Assembly (NCBI GenBank): GCA_003246895.1
Contig: QKCL01000026.1
Span: 1 to 64,000 of the forward strand
Length of the DNA: 64,000 nucleotides
Reading direction: 5' to 3'
Source: Spirochaetota bacterium
Lineage (GTDB): Bacteria; Spirochaetota; UBA4802; UBA5550
The notes beneath the pieces are model-generated. The model was not told the origin of the DNA and did no database searches. It saw nothing but the letters and a program-made list of their open reading frames with translations. Below, one piece after another: positions 24,746 through 34,680 of this stretch (the first letter of the stretch is position 1; each line of letters begins with the position of its first letter). Position numbers and translations under genes: made by a program.

Positions 24746-24952
24746 ATGAATGATAAAATCAAAACAGTGCTGGCATATCTGGGAATAATTATAGCAATTT
24801 ATGTGTCTTTCAAATTTATTATTCCAGTCATCTTTAAAATACTTGGAATATTTATCAGCGTTTTTTTTACGATCTTAATGTGGCTTTCAATTGCAATAGT
24901 GGCAATTCTGCTTATAAATTACCTCTACAATTTATATAAAAATAATGGTTGA
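24746..24952 (+). CDS. Small membrane protein (68 residues)
   Basis: Two long hydrophobic helices (about 8-33 and 37-60) occupy nearly the whole protein, and both ends carry charged residues. GGAG lies about 11 bases before the ATG, a little far but workable. Nothing in it is recognisable. It lies just upstream of the PBP1A gene with an 81-base gap. The codon use is like that of its neighbours, so it is probably real. Confidence 0.55.
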   Translation: MNDKIKTVLAYLGIIIAIYVSFKFIIPVIFKILGIFISVFFTILMWLSIAIVAILLINYLYNLYKNNG

Positions 24953-25033
24953 TTAATAATCATCTGTTTTTATTTTTAAATTTTAATGCCATTATGTTCA
25001 TATAATTATACACTATATTTTGAGATACAATAA

Positions 25034-27406
25034 ATGAAAAACAAACTTATAAAGATTGAAAAAATCGCCCTTTCGCTGGTTATTTTCTTTTCAATAACCG
25101 GTGGGTTAATTTTCGGATATATAACTTCTGAAATTAAAAACTACTCCGGGATACATAATTTAAAAAAATTCCAGCCGAGCATCCCCACTCGTCTTTATGA
25201 TGTAAACGGAGAACTCATTGCCGAACTGTTTCAGGAAAAACGCGATCTTATTTCCTATGAAGAATTACCACAGACACTTATAAATGCATTCCTTGCAGCG
25301 GAAGACAAAGATTTTTATCACCACTTTGGAATTAATCCATTGGCCATAACCCGGGCAATGGGCAAAAATATCATTGCTTCAATAAAAAGTGGAGGACTGA
25401 CAATTGTTCAGGGTGGATCAACCATTACCCAGCAGCTGGCAAAAAGACTTTTTACTGAAAGCGAAAGGACTTTCGGAAGAAAGGCTTTTGAAGCAATACT
25501 TGCACTTCAGATAGAAAAGAAATTTTCCAAGGAAGAAATCCTTGAAATGTACTTCAACCAGATATATCTCGGCCATGGCTGCCACGGAATACAGACTGCA
25601 GCGAAATTTTTCTTTGATAAAGATGTTAAATATCTGTCCCTCATTGAAGGTTCCGTACTCGCAGCACTTCCATCAAAACCGAGCGGTTTTTCCCCATTAA
25701 AATTTCCAAGAGACGCTTTCTACAAGAACCAGGACACTCTAAGAAGGATGGTAGACGCAAAATTTGTAACCCAGGAGCGCGCAGACAAGATGTCTTCCGA
25801 ATTCTGGCCAAAATTTGTTGAATCTCTCAGAACTGAATTCCCTACAAAAACCGCTTTCTCAAAGACGGAAGATAATGCTCCCTATTTTACAGATTACGTA
25901 AGACAAATACTCCATTCAAGATTCGGAAAGGATGTTGTTTACAATGAAGGTCTCAGGGTTTATACAACTCTTAACCTTAAAAGACAAAAAATTGCCCAGC
26001 ACTACCTGAGCCAGGGCCTTGAAAAGCAGGATGAAATATCATCGAGATTGAACAAACAGTACAGCAGCGCCGTTGACAGAGGATTATTCGGAGCATACGG
26101 CGCACTGAGAATGATTTTCAATCTGCCGGGTGTTGTAATTAAAAGAGATATTGACACCAAATTTAAGAAAGTAATGGCTGAACAACTCGTTGATTCAGCG
26201 GAAATTCTGTCTCTCCTGTCAGATGGTACATTAAACCATAATGCCATTGAATCATTCAGAACACAGATTTCAGGTATTTCTACTTCCATGAAAGTTGAAG
26301 GTGCAATTATCGCAGTAGAGCCCAGTTCAGGTTATATTACTTCAATGGTCGGTGGGTCAAAATTTGAAGTTTCAAACCAGTTCAACCGTGCAGTTCAGGC
26401 AAGACGCCAGCCGGGATCATCATTTAAACCTTATGTTTACGGTTCAGGTATTTACAACAGTGTCATAAGCACCGCAACTGTTCTGCCGGATGTGCCTATT
26501 GTTGATATTGATGCAAGCGGCGACACATGGTCTCCGGGCAACTATGAAGGTGAATTCTCCGGTATGGTAAGTATAAAAAAAGCACTTGCTGCATCAATTA
26601 ACATAATCTCCATCAGAATATTTGACCTTGTCGGAGCGGACAGGGTAATAGAGTATGCCTCTAGAATGCTTAAGGTTCCTGAATCAAGATTTACACCGAG
26701 CCCTTCTCTTGCCCTGGGAACAACTGAGCTCACACCGCTTGAGATGGTTACTGGTTATTCAATTTACGCGAACAGGGGAAGAGATGTTATACCTTTTGCC
26801 ATTAGATACGTAATTGACCGTGATGGAAATGAACTGGCTAATATAGAAGAAGAAACAGGCAAGGTTATTGCCACAAAAGAAATAAATAATGAAATTCAGA
26901 TCATTCCCGAGTCTGTTGCATATATAATGACTGACCTCATGAGAGGGGTTATTGACCACGGCACTCCAACATATACAATCAGAAATATGGTTGGATTCAA
27001 AAAACCCGCTGCAGGGAAAACAGGAACTACACAGAACTGGACAGACGCATGGTTCTGCGGCTATACACCTGATATAGCAACTGTTGTATGGGTTGGTTAT
27101 GATAAACCGTTCATGTCTCTTGGGAAAAACCAGTCCGGATCCGGTGTTGCTGCCCCAATCTGGGCCAATTACATGAAAGATATATACAATGGAATGCCAA
27201 CTCCGGTATTTCCAAAACAGCCTGAGGGTGTTTATGGTAAAGGGGTCTGTGCATACACCGGCCTGAGACCTGGACCAACGTGTACAAAAATTTCCGGAGG
27301 TATTGGTCTAAAAAATGCTGGTCCGGGCAAAATTTGTGACGGAAAGCACTATGAAATGAAATCAGTTTTGGAAAGATATATGGAAAAAGAAGGATTAACT
27401 CATTAA
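25034..27406 (+). CDS. mrcA: Penicillin-binding protein 1A, bifunctional transglycosylase/transpeptidase
   Basis: Polymerises and cross-links peptidoglycan in the periplasm. Order: cytoplasmic tail and one membrane helix (about 10-30); glycosyltransferase-51 domain with catalytic Glu90 (AAEDKDFYHHFG), GGSTITQQLAKRLF and FNQIYLGHGCHGI; an interdomain region; and transpeptidase domain with Ser462-x-x-Lys (SSFK), the SIN motif (AASINIIS) and KTGTT (662-666). The 790 residues are usual for class A PBPs. A hairpin overlapping the stop ends the unit. CarD follows from its own promoter. Confidence 0.95.
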   Translation: MKNKLIKIEKIALSLVIFFSITGGLIFGYITSEIKNYSGIHNLKKFQPSIPTRLYDVNGELIAELFQEKRDLISYEELPQTLINAFLAAEDKDFYHHFGINPLAITRAMGKNIIASIKSGGLTIVQGGSTITQQLAKRLFTESERTFGRKAFEAILALQIEKKFSKEEILEMYFNQIYLGHGCHGIQTAAKFFFDKDVKYLSLIEGSVLAALPSKPSGFSPLKFPRDAFYKNQDTLRRMVDAKFVTQERADKMSSEFWPKFVESLRTEFPTKTAFSKTEDNAPYFTDYVRQILHSRFGKDVVYNEGLRVYTTLNLKRQKIAQHYLSQGLEKQDEISSRLNKQYSSAVDRGLFGAYGALRMIFNLPGVVIKRDIDTKFKKVMAEQLVDSAEILSLLSDGTLNHNAIESFRTQISGISTSMKVEGAIIAVEPSSGYITSMVGGSKFEVSNQFNRAVQARRQPGSSFKPYVYGSGIYNSVISTATVLPDVPIVDIDASGDTWSPGNYEGEFSGMVSIKKALAASINIISIRIFDLVGADRVIEYASRMLKVPESRFTPSPSLALGTTELTPLEMVTGYSIYANRGRDVIPFAIRYVIDRDGNELANIEEETGKVIATKEINNEIQIIPESVAYIMTDLMRGVIDHGTPTYTIRNMVGFKKPAAGKTGTTQNWTDAWFCGYTPDIATVVWVGYDKPFMSLGKNQSGSGVAAPIWANYMKDIYNGMPTPVFPKQPEGVYGKGVCAYTGLRPGPTCTKISGGIGLKNAGPGKICDGKHYEMKSVLERYMEKEGLTH

Positions 27407-27417
27407 GTTAATCCTTT
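27390..27417 (+). terminator. Terminator-like hairpin overlapping the PBP1A stop
   Basis: A 10-bp stem, AAGGATTAAC with GTTAATCCTT, encloses the loop TCATTAA that holds the stop codon. Only three T residues follow, so termination could be weak or Rho-assisted. Confidence 0.6.
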
Positions 27418-27419
27418 AG

Positions 27420-27448
27420 TTGACAAATATGACCTATTAATTTATTCT
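27420..27448 (+). promoter_or_regulatory. Sigma-70 promoter for carD
   Basis: The -35 TTGACA (27420-27425) and -10 TATTCT (27443-27448) are separated by 17 bases, 58 bases before the carD start codon, immediately after the PBP1A terminator. Confidence 0.55.
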
Positions 27449-27505
27449 GTTTAATTATAGTTATTATTTTATTTTTTATTTAGGGATTAATGCAGGAGCA
27501 TAGAA

Positions 27506-28012
27506 ATGTATAAAGTTGGTGATAAAATAGTATATCCCATGCATGGAGTCGGTTGTATTGAAGCCATTGAAAAAAAAGTGGTACTGGGCAAGAGAGCCGA
27601 ATTTTACATGATTACTATCATCAACAATGGCATGAAGGTAATGATTCCGGTAACGAACGCTGATGAAATCGGGATTCGCGGTATCATCCCCAAAAAGGAC
27701 ATTAAAAAGGTTCTGACAATACTTGAATCAAAAGCCGACAAAATAGAAGAAGACTGGAAACAGAGATACCAGAATAATATTGAAAAAGTCAAAAGCGGCT
27801 CAATCTATGAAGTATCTGAGGTGGCAAGAGATCTTTTCAGGCGCGGAAGCGTAAAAGAGCTTTCCATAATGGAACGCAAACTTTATGAAAATGCCTACCA
27901 ACTGGTTACACATGAAATAGCAATGTCAAAGAATGTTGACATAGAGGAAGCCGGAAACATCGTTTCTGAAGCACTCTCTTCTTTCGTACCTGAAAATGGA
28001 GATGAAGATTAA
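27506..28012 (+). CDS. carD: CarD-family RNA polymerase-binding regulator
   Basis: A 168-residue global regulator that binds the RNA polymerase beta subunit and stabilises open complexes. The N-terminal RNAP-interacting (TRCF-RID-like) domain opens with [16 protein letters not shown] and contains [14 protein letters not shown] (about 47-60). The helical C-terminal domain (about 70-160), which contacts DNA, includes [26 protein letters not shown] lies before the ATG. The pairing with the downstream PIN/TRAM gene is seen in several phyla. Confidence 0.93.
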   Translation: MYKVGDKIVYPMHGVGCIEAIEKKVVLGKRAEFYMITIINNGMKVMIPVTNADEIGIRGIIPKKDIKKVLTILESKADKIEEDWKQRYQNNIEKVKSGSIYEVSEVARDLFRRGSVKELSIMERKLYENAYQLVTHEIAMSKNVDIEEAGNIVSEALSSFVPENGDED

Positions 28013-28153
28013 TATAAACTGCATAATCTTTATATAAACCAATTTCTAAAATAAATAATGACTAACCTTGATTAAACAGGAAAATAATTGTAAATTATTT
28101 AATTATATCTATATATTTAGTAATTTATATTATTTTCATCAGGAGTTATTTAT

Positions 28154-29158
28154 ATGCTTTTAATAATTTTTAGAACGGTTTTTATACTTACTTCAGTCAT
28201 ATTTACAATCTTATATTATAGCCAAAGTTCAACTCAGGCTATAATAATTGCAGGCTCCATTGCAGCAGTTATCTCTCTAGGGGTAATTATAATTATTGAG
28301 TTCTTCTCCCACAGCTTTTCCACAAGACAGATTCTTGCGGCAATTCTCGGGCTCATGTTTGGCCTAACTATTGGTCATCTCCTTTCAATTGGACTTTCTT
28401 CTGTAGATCTTGATTCGATCGGAACAATTTCCGGTATAATAAAACCTCTGATTTACCACATAAGCGGTTTTGCCGTTATGATGTTTTTCATAATTAATCA
28501 CGAGGATATTTCATTCCTTGATAAAATTATACCTGTTAAAATCAACGATTCTGATGTTGAAATCCCTTATAAAATTCTTGATACAAGCGTAATAATTGAC
28601 GGCAGGATTGCTGATATCTGTGATACAGGCTTTCTTGAAGGAATTCTGGTAATTCCAAATTTTGTACTTAACGAACTTCAGATGATTGCTGACTCTGCTG
28701 ATTCAATAAAAAGAAACAGAGGCCGGAGAGGGCTTGACATTCTGAACAAGATGCAGAAGGATCAGTCAATAATGGTCAAGATATCCGACATGGATTTCAA
28801 GGATATTCCTGAAGTTGACTCTAAACTTGTACAGCTTGCTAAAATAATGAATGCAAAGGTCATAACAAATGACTTTAATCTCAACAAGGTCGCAGAATTC
28901 CAGGGAGTGGAAGTTTTGAACATCAATCAGCTCTCCAACTCTCTGAAACCCATTGTACTTCCTGGTGAAGAAATGACCGTTACCCTTATAAAAGAAGGCA
29001 AGGATTCCAATCAGGCAATAGGTTATCTTGATGACGGAACAATGGTTGTAGTTGAAAACGGCCGTAGAAAACTTAATGAAGAAGTCAGGGTTATAGTTAC
29101 CTCTGTACTACAGACAACAGCCGGAAGAATGATTTTTACAAAACTTAAGGACAATTAA
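28154..29158 (+). CDS. PIN/TRAM-domain membrane protein (YacL-like)
   Basis: The 334 residues comprise four N-terminal membrane helices (about 1-120), then a PIN-domain nuclease core with [22 protein letters not shown] (acidic Asp for metal), [24 protein letters not shown] and [28 protein letters not shown], and a TRAM RNA-binding domain from about 270 ([22 protein letters not shown]). It is the YacL type of membrane-anchored potential RNase. It follows carD by 141 bases with GGAG before the ATG. Activity and RNA target are not known. Confidence 0.92.
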   Translation: MLLIIFRTVFILTSVIFTILYYSQSSTQAIIIAGSIAAVISLGVIIIIEFFSHSFSTRQILAAILGLMFGLTIGHLLSIGLSSVDLDSIGTISGIIKPLIYHISGFAVMMFFIINHEDISFLDKIIPVKINDSDVEIPYKILDTSVIIDGRIADICDTGFLEGILVIPNFVLNELQMIADSADSIKRNRGRRGLDILNKMQKDQSIMVKISDMDFKDIPEVDSKLVQLAKIMNAKVITNDFNLNKVAEFQGVEVLNINQLSNSLKPIVLPGEEMTVTLIKEGKDSNQAIGYLDDGTMVVVENGRRKLNEEVRVIVTSVLQTTAGRMIFTKLKDN

Positions 29159-29163
29159 AATCA

Positions 29164-29189
29164 AAACAGCCCTGAATTCAGGGCTGTTT
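29164..29189 (+). terminator. Strong hairpin terminator after the PIN/TRAM gene
   Basis: The stem AAACAGCCCT with AGGGCTGTTT (extended by G-C of GAATTC) is at least 10 bp, and ends in TTT. It is the clear end of the carD-PIN/TRAM unit. Confidence 0.75.
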
Positions 29190-29321
29190 CTTACTGCCTA
29201 CATAAAAATATACAGCAATCAATCTCCAGGTCTTAAACAGATCCGGCAAACTTCAATTATTGTTAACAGACTAATTAAATATGCCGAATATATAGTATTA
29301 AATATAATACTGTGAAAAAAT

Positions 29322-30584
29322 ATGAAACTCATTGCAATAGTAACACTGAAAGTTAAACAGGGACATCTGCCCGATTTAATTAATTTTACTGTAAAATATG
29401 ACTGCACATGTAATTTAATTGTCCTTGCAAAAACTGAAAAAAAATGGGAATCATATACACTTGAACTGTCATATACAAATATCTCAAAATTGAACCAGTT
29501 TTTTGAAGAAACTATCAAAAAAGACGATTTTTTCCGTGAAATTGAAATCACCAGAACCCTTGAAGAGGATCTCAAGGGGGGACAGCTGGTAATCAGCGGC
29601 AAACATACAATAGATACAATCAATGATCTTAAAAGCAAGATAATTAGCGGCAACAAGATCATTCATGAAAAAATTGATAACAATGAAGAGAGGACCTATT
29701 CAGGTATTTACAATACAACTGCCATAATAGGTGGTATAAATCTCAATGATAATGATTACAGAAAAAAAATTCACCACAATTATGCAGATTCCGAAAGGGA
29801 TTCAATAATAGTAAACAGATTCTCCGGACTGAATTCAATACCTCTCACTGTACAATTTAATTCAACAGATGACTTCGGCAAATCTGTCAAATCAATAGAA
29901 CAGAATTTTAGGTGTCTACGATTTCATGGCATCAATAACGATTACAGTATTTCAAATTTATATGAAATATTTGATATTCCGGTTATTGTGAAGGAGAATG
30001 ATGAATTACCTGTTTTTTTTCTAACCATAATTCTGAAACTTACCAGAACATTAAAAATGAAAAAAGACCAGACTTCAATAGGAATAGTCGGCCTCAACAC
30101 CTGTTCATTCCGACTCACAAGGCTCCTCTATAAATGCGGTTACATGAAAATTCTCGGCACCGATGATAATGATAACTCAATGATGAATTTTGAAAAAGAA
30201 AAGGGTCTGGCAACAACAGCGGAAAACGTATTGCTCAATACAGATATTGTCATAATTATGAGAGATTATCTCAATGAGGAGAACTATAAATATTTCAGCA
30301 CAGGACAGATTGTTATTCAATGTAATGATATCAGCATACTCAGCGATGAGGAGTTAAGAAAAAGAGGAGTCAGGGAAATCATCAAGACAGATGAAAGTGA
30401 TTCAACCCTTTTTCTCCCGGGATTAATATGCGGAATAATTCAAAGCAACTTCAGTCATTTTGATGATACAAAGTTGATAAAACTCTCAGATGCTCTATCT
30501 AAAATTTTAACAGATAGCTATGAATTTCCTGATTTCTTTTCAAATATTCATGACAGAATCAGTAATTTTATTTCGAAGCTTTAA
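29322..30584 (+). CDS. Degenerate malic-enzyme-like protein with N-terminal ACT-like domain
   Basis: The 420-residue protein aligns with NAD-malic enzymes over residues about 165-340. RFSGLNSIPL stands where malic enzymes have FAGIDAFPI, and IGIVGLNTCSFRLTRLL matches the Rossmann loop. However, the signature HDDQHGTA after DIPV is replaced by KENDELPV (residues about 222-233), and the metal-ligand Glu/Asp and catalytic Lys/Tyr positions are not evident. The first 80 residues resemble an ACT regulatory domain. This is probably a catalytically dead dehydrogenase used as an NAD- or ligand-responsive regulator; no partner is evident. The convergent lipoprotein gene overlaps its end by 4 bases. 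Confidence 0.7.
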   Translation: MKLIAIVTLKVKQGHLPDLINFTVKYDCTCNLIVLAKTEKKWESYTLELSYTNISKLNQFFEETIKKDDFFREIEITRTLEEDLKGGQLVISGKHTIDTINDLKSKIISGNKIIHEKIDNNEERTYSGIYNTTAIIGGINLNDNDYRKKIHHNYADSERDSIIVNRFSGLNSIPLTVQFNSTDDFGKSVKSIEQNFRCLRFHGINNDYSISNLYEIFDIPVIVKENDELPVFFLTIILKLTRTLKMKKDQTSIGIVGLNTCSFRLTRLLYKCGYMKILGTDDNDNSMMNFEKEKGLATTAENVLLNTDIVIIMRDYLNEENYKYFSTGQIVIQCNDISILSDEELRKRGVREIIKTDESDSTLFLPGLICGIIQSNFSHFDDTKLIKLSDALSKILTDSYEFPDFFSNIHDRISNFISKL

Positions 30585-31336
30585 TTGTTTATCTCCAGAA
30601 TATTCCAGTTCAGGTCCATATAGCTGAGCTTTGAATACTGCACCTTTGTGGAATTATCAGCAAAGGATCCGGAATCTCCTGCAATTTTTCCAAAGAGACT
30701 GTAATTTTTATATATATCATTTGTATTGCCGGAGACTCTTATGATTCCGCTGTTATCAACAATGAAGAATTTCTTTGTTGAAAGACCAGCTATTTTACTT
30801 TGGTCAGCCTTTAGAATTAATATTCCATGATAACTCCCTTCCACATAGACCGGTATGGAAACATAAAGACATGCTCCGCCACGTTGAGAACTCAATGGTG
30901 AAATGTCATGAATCCGAATCCCGCTCTCACCTTTGGAAAAAAGTTTGTATATTGGAGAGTCCTCAAAACCGTATCTTATATCAGTACCGAAAAGATCATC
31001 ACTGCTTCGTGAATAGATGAGGATGCCATTCCTGTTTACAAGAAGATAATCATCATAAACACCCTTGGTAACCGCATTTATCATCTCAGTAATATGATCC
31101 TTCTCCAGCAGATAGTACTTTCTGCCGCCGTTGTTCATCTTTTTCAGGTGAGTGAGATGCTGAATAATCCGGTGCTTTTCAATTACCGCCCCTGCACTTT
31201 TACAGTCATTTACACTTCTTGAAAGAAAGTTCTTAACCGAAGCAAGGAGAGACTTATCCTGTACAGAATTATTAACGACATTTCCCCTGGAACATGCGAT
31301 GATAAAGAATAGTATAAATATAAGAATTCTGTACAT
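30581..31336 (-). CDS. Lipoprotein with Cache/PAS-like sensor domain
   Basis: A lipobox FIIAC at about residues 11-15 (Cys15) follows a short hydrophobic leader. The mature part (about 90-240) has two consecutive PAS/Cache-like strand patterns, YDDYLLVNRNGILIYSRSSDDLFGTDI and FFIVDNSGIIRVSGNTNDIYKNYSLFG, typical of dCache extracytoplasmic sensors. There is no transmembrane or kinase region, so it should be a periplasmic ligand-binding lipoprotein that needs a separate transducer. Its 3' end overlaps the pseudo-malic-enzyme gene on the other strand. Confidence 0.7.
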   Translation of the reverse strand: MYRILIFILFFIIACSRGNVVNNSVQDKSLLASVKNFLSRSVNDCKSAGAVIEKHRIIQHLTHLKKMNNGGRKYYLLEKDHITEMINAVTKGVYDDYLLVNRNGILIYSRSSDDLFGTDIRYGFEDSPIYKLFSKGESGIRIHDISPLSSQRGGACLYVSIPVYVEGSYHGILILKADQSKIAGLSTKKFFIVDNSGIIRVSGNTNDIYKNYSLFGKIAGDSGSFADNSTKVQYSKLSYMDLNWNILEINN

Positions 31337-31388
31337 TATGGACTCCTTACTTTTTCTTCATTATCGTCAAGAAACCATGCATGGTATA

Positions 31389-33662
31389 CTAATTTAATTT
31401 TTCAAGGGGTGTATACTTCTCCATGAAAACCTTTTTGGTGATTCCGAAGCTTATTGTAAGTTTTACATTATCACCGGTACCCTCAATTTTAACCACTCTT
31501 CCGGTTCCGAATTTAGGATGCATGACCCTTTCATTTACTTCAAATGTCGAAGAAGAATCTGTTTGGGACTGCGAAGGTCTTGATTCTGATACAGCTGATT
31601 TTTTATTTACATTAAGTTCAGAAGCACGTTTAAGATTATAGCCTGTACCTGTACTGAAACTGCTTTTTCCATAACCGAAGGAATTATATGATTCAGAACG
31701 TTCGGGAATATGATGAGTTGACTGCTGGTGCTTCACATCAATAAGTTCTGCTGGAATTTCACTGATGAATCTTGAAGGCTGCTTATAGTCTATGCCGGCA
31801 AAACTCCTTCTGATCTCTGTGCTTGTAAGATATATCTGGTCCATTGCTCTGGTTATCCCCACATAACAGAGTCTTCTCTCCTCTTCCAGGGCATCTTCTG
31901 AATCAACGCAGAGTTTATGAGGAAAAGTATTCTCCTCCATGCCCGTAAGAAAAACAACCGGAAACTCAAGCCCCTTGGCGTTATGAATCGTCATCAGAGT
32001 AATACAGTTATCCTTATGTTCCTCTTCAGGATTCTGTTCAGATGTATAAAGAGAAATATCCTGAATAAACTGTTCAGGTGTTGCATCAGGATTCATCTGT
32101 TCATATTCATAGATACTATTTATAAATTCATCAATATTGTCGATCCTTGCATTGCTCTCGAGACTGTTATCTTCGTTTAATGACTTCCTGTAACCGGACT
32201 TGTCTGTTATTGATTTTACAAATTCAGAAAGTTTAAGGCCTGCAGGTATATTCTTCATTTCCTTCTGAAGACTGTTTATTATCTGCTTAAAGTCATAGAG
32301 CCCCTTTGGGATACGCCCTGTGATGAGTTCATCATCAATTACTTTCCATTCATTTATACCCATTGACCTTGCGAGTTCAGTGACCTTATCCTGTGTAGCA
32401 TTTCCTATACCCCTTACAGGAGTGTTTACTATCCTGAAAAGCGAAACAGTATCACTGTTATTTGTCAAAAATTTCAGGTATGCTATTATGTCCTTGATCT
32501 CCTTCCTATCATAGAACTTCTGCCCGCCGATAATTCTGTAGGGAAGCCCCTCCCTACGCATTACATCCTCAAATATCCTCGACTGGGCATTTGTACGGTA
32601 AAAAACAGCAAAATCCCTGTTTGACAGGTTCTCCCTGTTTTTCAGGGAAAGTATTGTATTTGCCACAAAATCGGCCTCTCCGTATTCATTGTTGGCCTGG
32701 CACCATTTAACATGTTCTCCATCACCCCTGAAGGCAATTATGTTCTTGTTTTTTCTTTGTGAATTGTTCTGAATCACTGCATGGGCCGCATCAAGTATAC
32801 CCTTTGTAGACCTGTAGTTTTCCTCAAGGGTTATGATCCTGGCTCTTTCATAGTCTTTTTCAAAATTTAATATGTTTCTTATATCAGCCCCTCTCCATGA
32901 ATAAATGGACTGATCATCATCTCCAACTACACAGATATTTTTACTGTGTGAGGCAAGATATTTAGCAATAAGGTACTGTGAATAGTTTGTATCCTGATAC
33001 TCATCAATCATAAAGTATCTCCACATGTACTGCATGTCAGACAGGGCTGTTTCTGAACGCCTCAGAAGGTGTACAGTTTTAATAAGGAGATCATTGAAAT
33101 CCATTGCATTGTTGTTTTTCAGACCCTCCTCATATTTTTCAAATACCTCCATAAAATCAAAGGCAAAGTAATCGGGCACAAAATGAGATAGATCCATACC
33201 CTCAAGATAACCCTCTTTGTCCTTGATCTCTGAAATCTTGGAGGCAATTGTTGATGGCTTTATTTTCTTGTGGTCAATCTTCATGGATATGAGAATACGT
33301 TTTATAACATCTTCCTGATCCTTTGAATCATAAATTGTAAAATTTGAACTTAATCCGATGTGTTCTCCAAACCGCCTCAATATATAAACTGCAGCGGAAT
33401 GGAAGGTTTTTATGAAAACACTGTTCCCCGCAGGGCCTACAATGGACATTACCCGATTCTTCATCTCCTCAGCTGCCTTGTTGGTAAAGGTCACGGCAAA
33501 GATATTATAGGGTTTTACGTTTTTATCATTTATGAGATGTGCAATTCTATGGGTAATTACCCTGGTTTTCCCGGAACCTGCACCTGCAAGTATAAGAAGG
33601 GGGCCCTCTGTGTGCAGTACGGCTTCCTTCTGATTATTATTCAAATTTTTCAATAAATCCAT
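31389..33662 (-). CDS. pcrA: UvrD/PcrA superfamily I DNA helicase
   Basis: A 757-residue 3'-5' ATP-dependent helicase for nucleotide excision and replication restart. Motif I is AGAGSGKT (24-31), followed by VTFTNKAAEEM (Ia), DEYQDTN (II), GDDDQSIYSWRGA (III), LEENYRST (IV), MTIHNAKGLEFPVVFLTGMEE (V) and EERRLCYVGITRA (VI). The C-terminus carries VNERVMHPKFGTGRVVKIEG, the Tudor-like RNA polymerase-binding domain of PcrA. It is a single gene; GGATATAAA precedes the ATG. Confidence 0.95.
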   Translation of the reverse strand: MDLLKNLNNNQKEAVLHTEGPLLILAGAGSGKTRVITHRIAHLINDKNVKPYNIFAVTFTNKAAEEMKNRVMSIVGPAGNSVFIKTFHSAAVYILRRFGEHIGLSSNFTIYDSKDQEDVIKRILISMKIDHKKIKPSTIASKISEIKDKEGYLEGMDLSHFVPDYFAFDFMEVFEKYEEGLKNNNAMDFNDLLIKTVHLLRRSETALSDMQYMWRYFMIDEYQDTNYSQYLIAKYLASHSKNICVVGDDDQSIYSWRGADIRNILNFEKDYERARIITLEENYRSTKGILDAAHAVIQNNSQRKNKNIIAFRGDGEHVKWCQANNEYGEADFVANTILSLKNRENLSNRDFAVFYRTNAQSRIFEDVMRREGLPYRIIGGQKFYDRKEIKDIIAYLKFLTNNSDTVSLFRIVNTPVRGIGNATQDKVTELARSMGINEWKVIDDELITGRIPKGLYDFKQIINSLQKEMKNIPAGLKLSEFVKSITDKSGYRKSLNEDNSLESNARIDNIDEFINSIYEYEQMNPDATPEQFIQDISLYTSEQNPEEEHKDNCITLMTIHNAKGLEFPVVFLTGMEENTFPHKLCVDSEDALEEERRLCYVGITRAMDQIYLTSTEIRRSFAGIDYKQPSRFISEIPAELIDVKHQQSTHHIPERSESYNSFGYGKSSFSTGTGYNLKRASELNVNKKSAVSESRPSQSQTDSSSTFEVNERVMHPKFGTGRVVKIEGTGDNVKLTISFGITKKVFMEKYTPLEKLN

Positions 33663-33735
33663 TTTATATCCTGATATTATAATAATATACTCGAATAAAA
33701 AGCAGATAGGAAAATGGGCAAGTTTATTTTATAAA

Positions 33736-33762
33736 AAAGGACTCTTTCGCATGAAAGAGTCC
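33736..33762 (-). terminator. Rho-independent terminator of pstS
   Basis: A perfect 10-bp stem, GGACTCTTTC with GAAAGAGTCC around GCAT, has an A-run on its left (33733-33738), giving a T-run on the minus strand just past the pstS stop. Confidence 0.82.
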
Positions 33763-33785
33763 CCAAGGAGCGTATGTTTAAGCTT

Positions 33786-34622
33786 TTACATATTGATTGG
33801 AATAAATCCGGCTTCTTTTACAAGTTTCTGACCTTCATTTCCAAGAATATAATCGATGAATTTCTTTGCATCTTCAGAAATCGATTTTTCATTTATATAC
33901 ATATAAAGTTTTCTTGATATAGGATATTTTCCTGATTTACCATTAGCAATAATCGGCTCAACATTGTTAACCTTTACAGCTTTTACTGTACTGTTAAGAT
34001 ATCCAAATCCGATATATCCGATTGCTTTGTCGTTTCCTGCAACAGCAGATGCAACCGCACCGTTGGAAGCCTGAAGCAGTGCATCTTTTCTTACATCAGT
34101 TTTATGCATTACCTTGCCTTCCCATACTTCATATGTTCCTGAACTTGTATCCCTTGATATTACAACTATTTTTGCATCGGATCCGCCAACCTGTTTCCAG
34201 TTTGAAATAGATCCGTCATAAATTCCTTTAAGCTGTGTAAGAGAAAGATTCTTCACTGGATTCTTTGGGTTAACTACCGGTATTATCATGTCAAGAGCAC
34301 ATGCAATCTCTTTTGTCTGCAGTCCCTTCTCCTGGGCCTTTTTAACTTCTTTTTCTTTCATCTCCCTTGATGCATTTGCAATATCGCAAGTTCCATCGAG
34401 AAGAGCCTTTATACCGTTCCCTGAACCGCTACCTTCAATCGTAATTGAAACCTTGTTGGTTTTTCTGTACTCTTCAGCAGCTTTCTGAGTTATTGGAAGA
34501 ACAGTAGTTGAACCTTTAATAACTATTTTCTTCCCACCATCTTTTGAGCATCCTGTAAAAACAGGAAGTGCTATAAGAACAGCACTTAAAGCAACAAGAA
34601 ATCTTTTTAACGTTTTATTCAT
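33786..34622 (-). CDS. pstS: Phosphate ABC transporter substrate-binding lipoprotein
   Basis: High-affinity phosphate binding protein. The lipobox VFTGC (Cys25) lies at the end of the signal peptide, so it is lipid-anchored. Mature sequence begins with VIKGSTTVLPI, and the anion-binding segments EGSGSGNGIKALLDG and VVISRDTSSGTYEVWEG are visible. The start at 34622 (MNKTLKRF) is preferred because GGAGG lies before it; an alternative TTG six codons upstream has the ribosome site inside the reading frame. It is divergent from pstB across a 278-base regulatory region. No permease genes pstC or pstA are in the window. Confidence 0.95.
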   Translation of the reverse strand: MNKTLKRFLVALSAVLIALPVFTGCSKDGGKKIVIKGSTTVLPITQKAAEEYRKTNKVSITIEGSGSGNGIKALLDGTCDIANASREMKEKEVKKAQEKGLQTKEIACALDMIIPVVNPKNPVKNLSLTQLKGIYDGSISNWKQVGGSDAKIVVISRDTSSGTYEVWEGKVMHKTDVRKDALLQASNGAVASAVAGNDKAIGYIGFGYLNSTVKAVKVNNVEPIIANGKSGKYPISRKLYMYINEKSISEDAKKFIDYILGNEGQKLVKEAGFIPINM

Positions 34623-34680
34623 TTTTAATTTTTCCTCCAAAGGATTTTGATTTCTATGGTAAATTCGAAAAAATACATGA

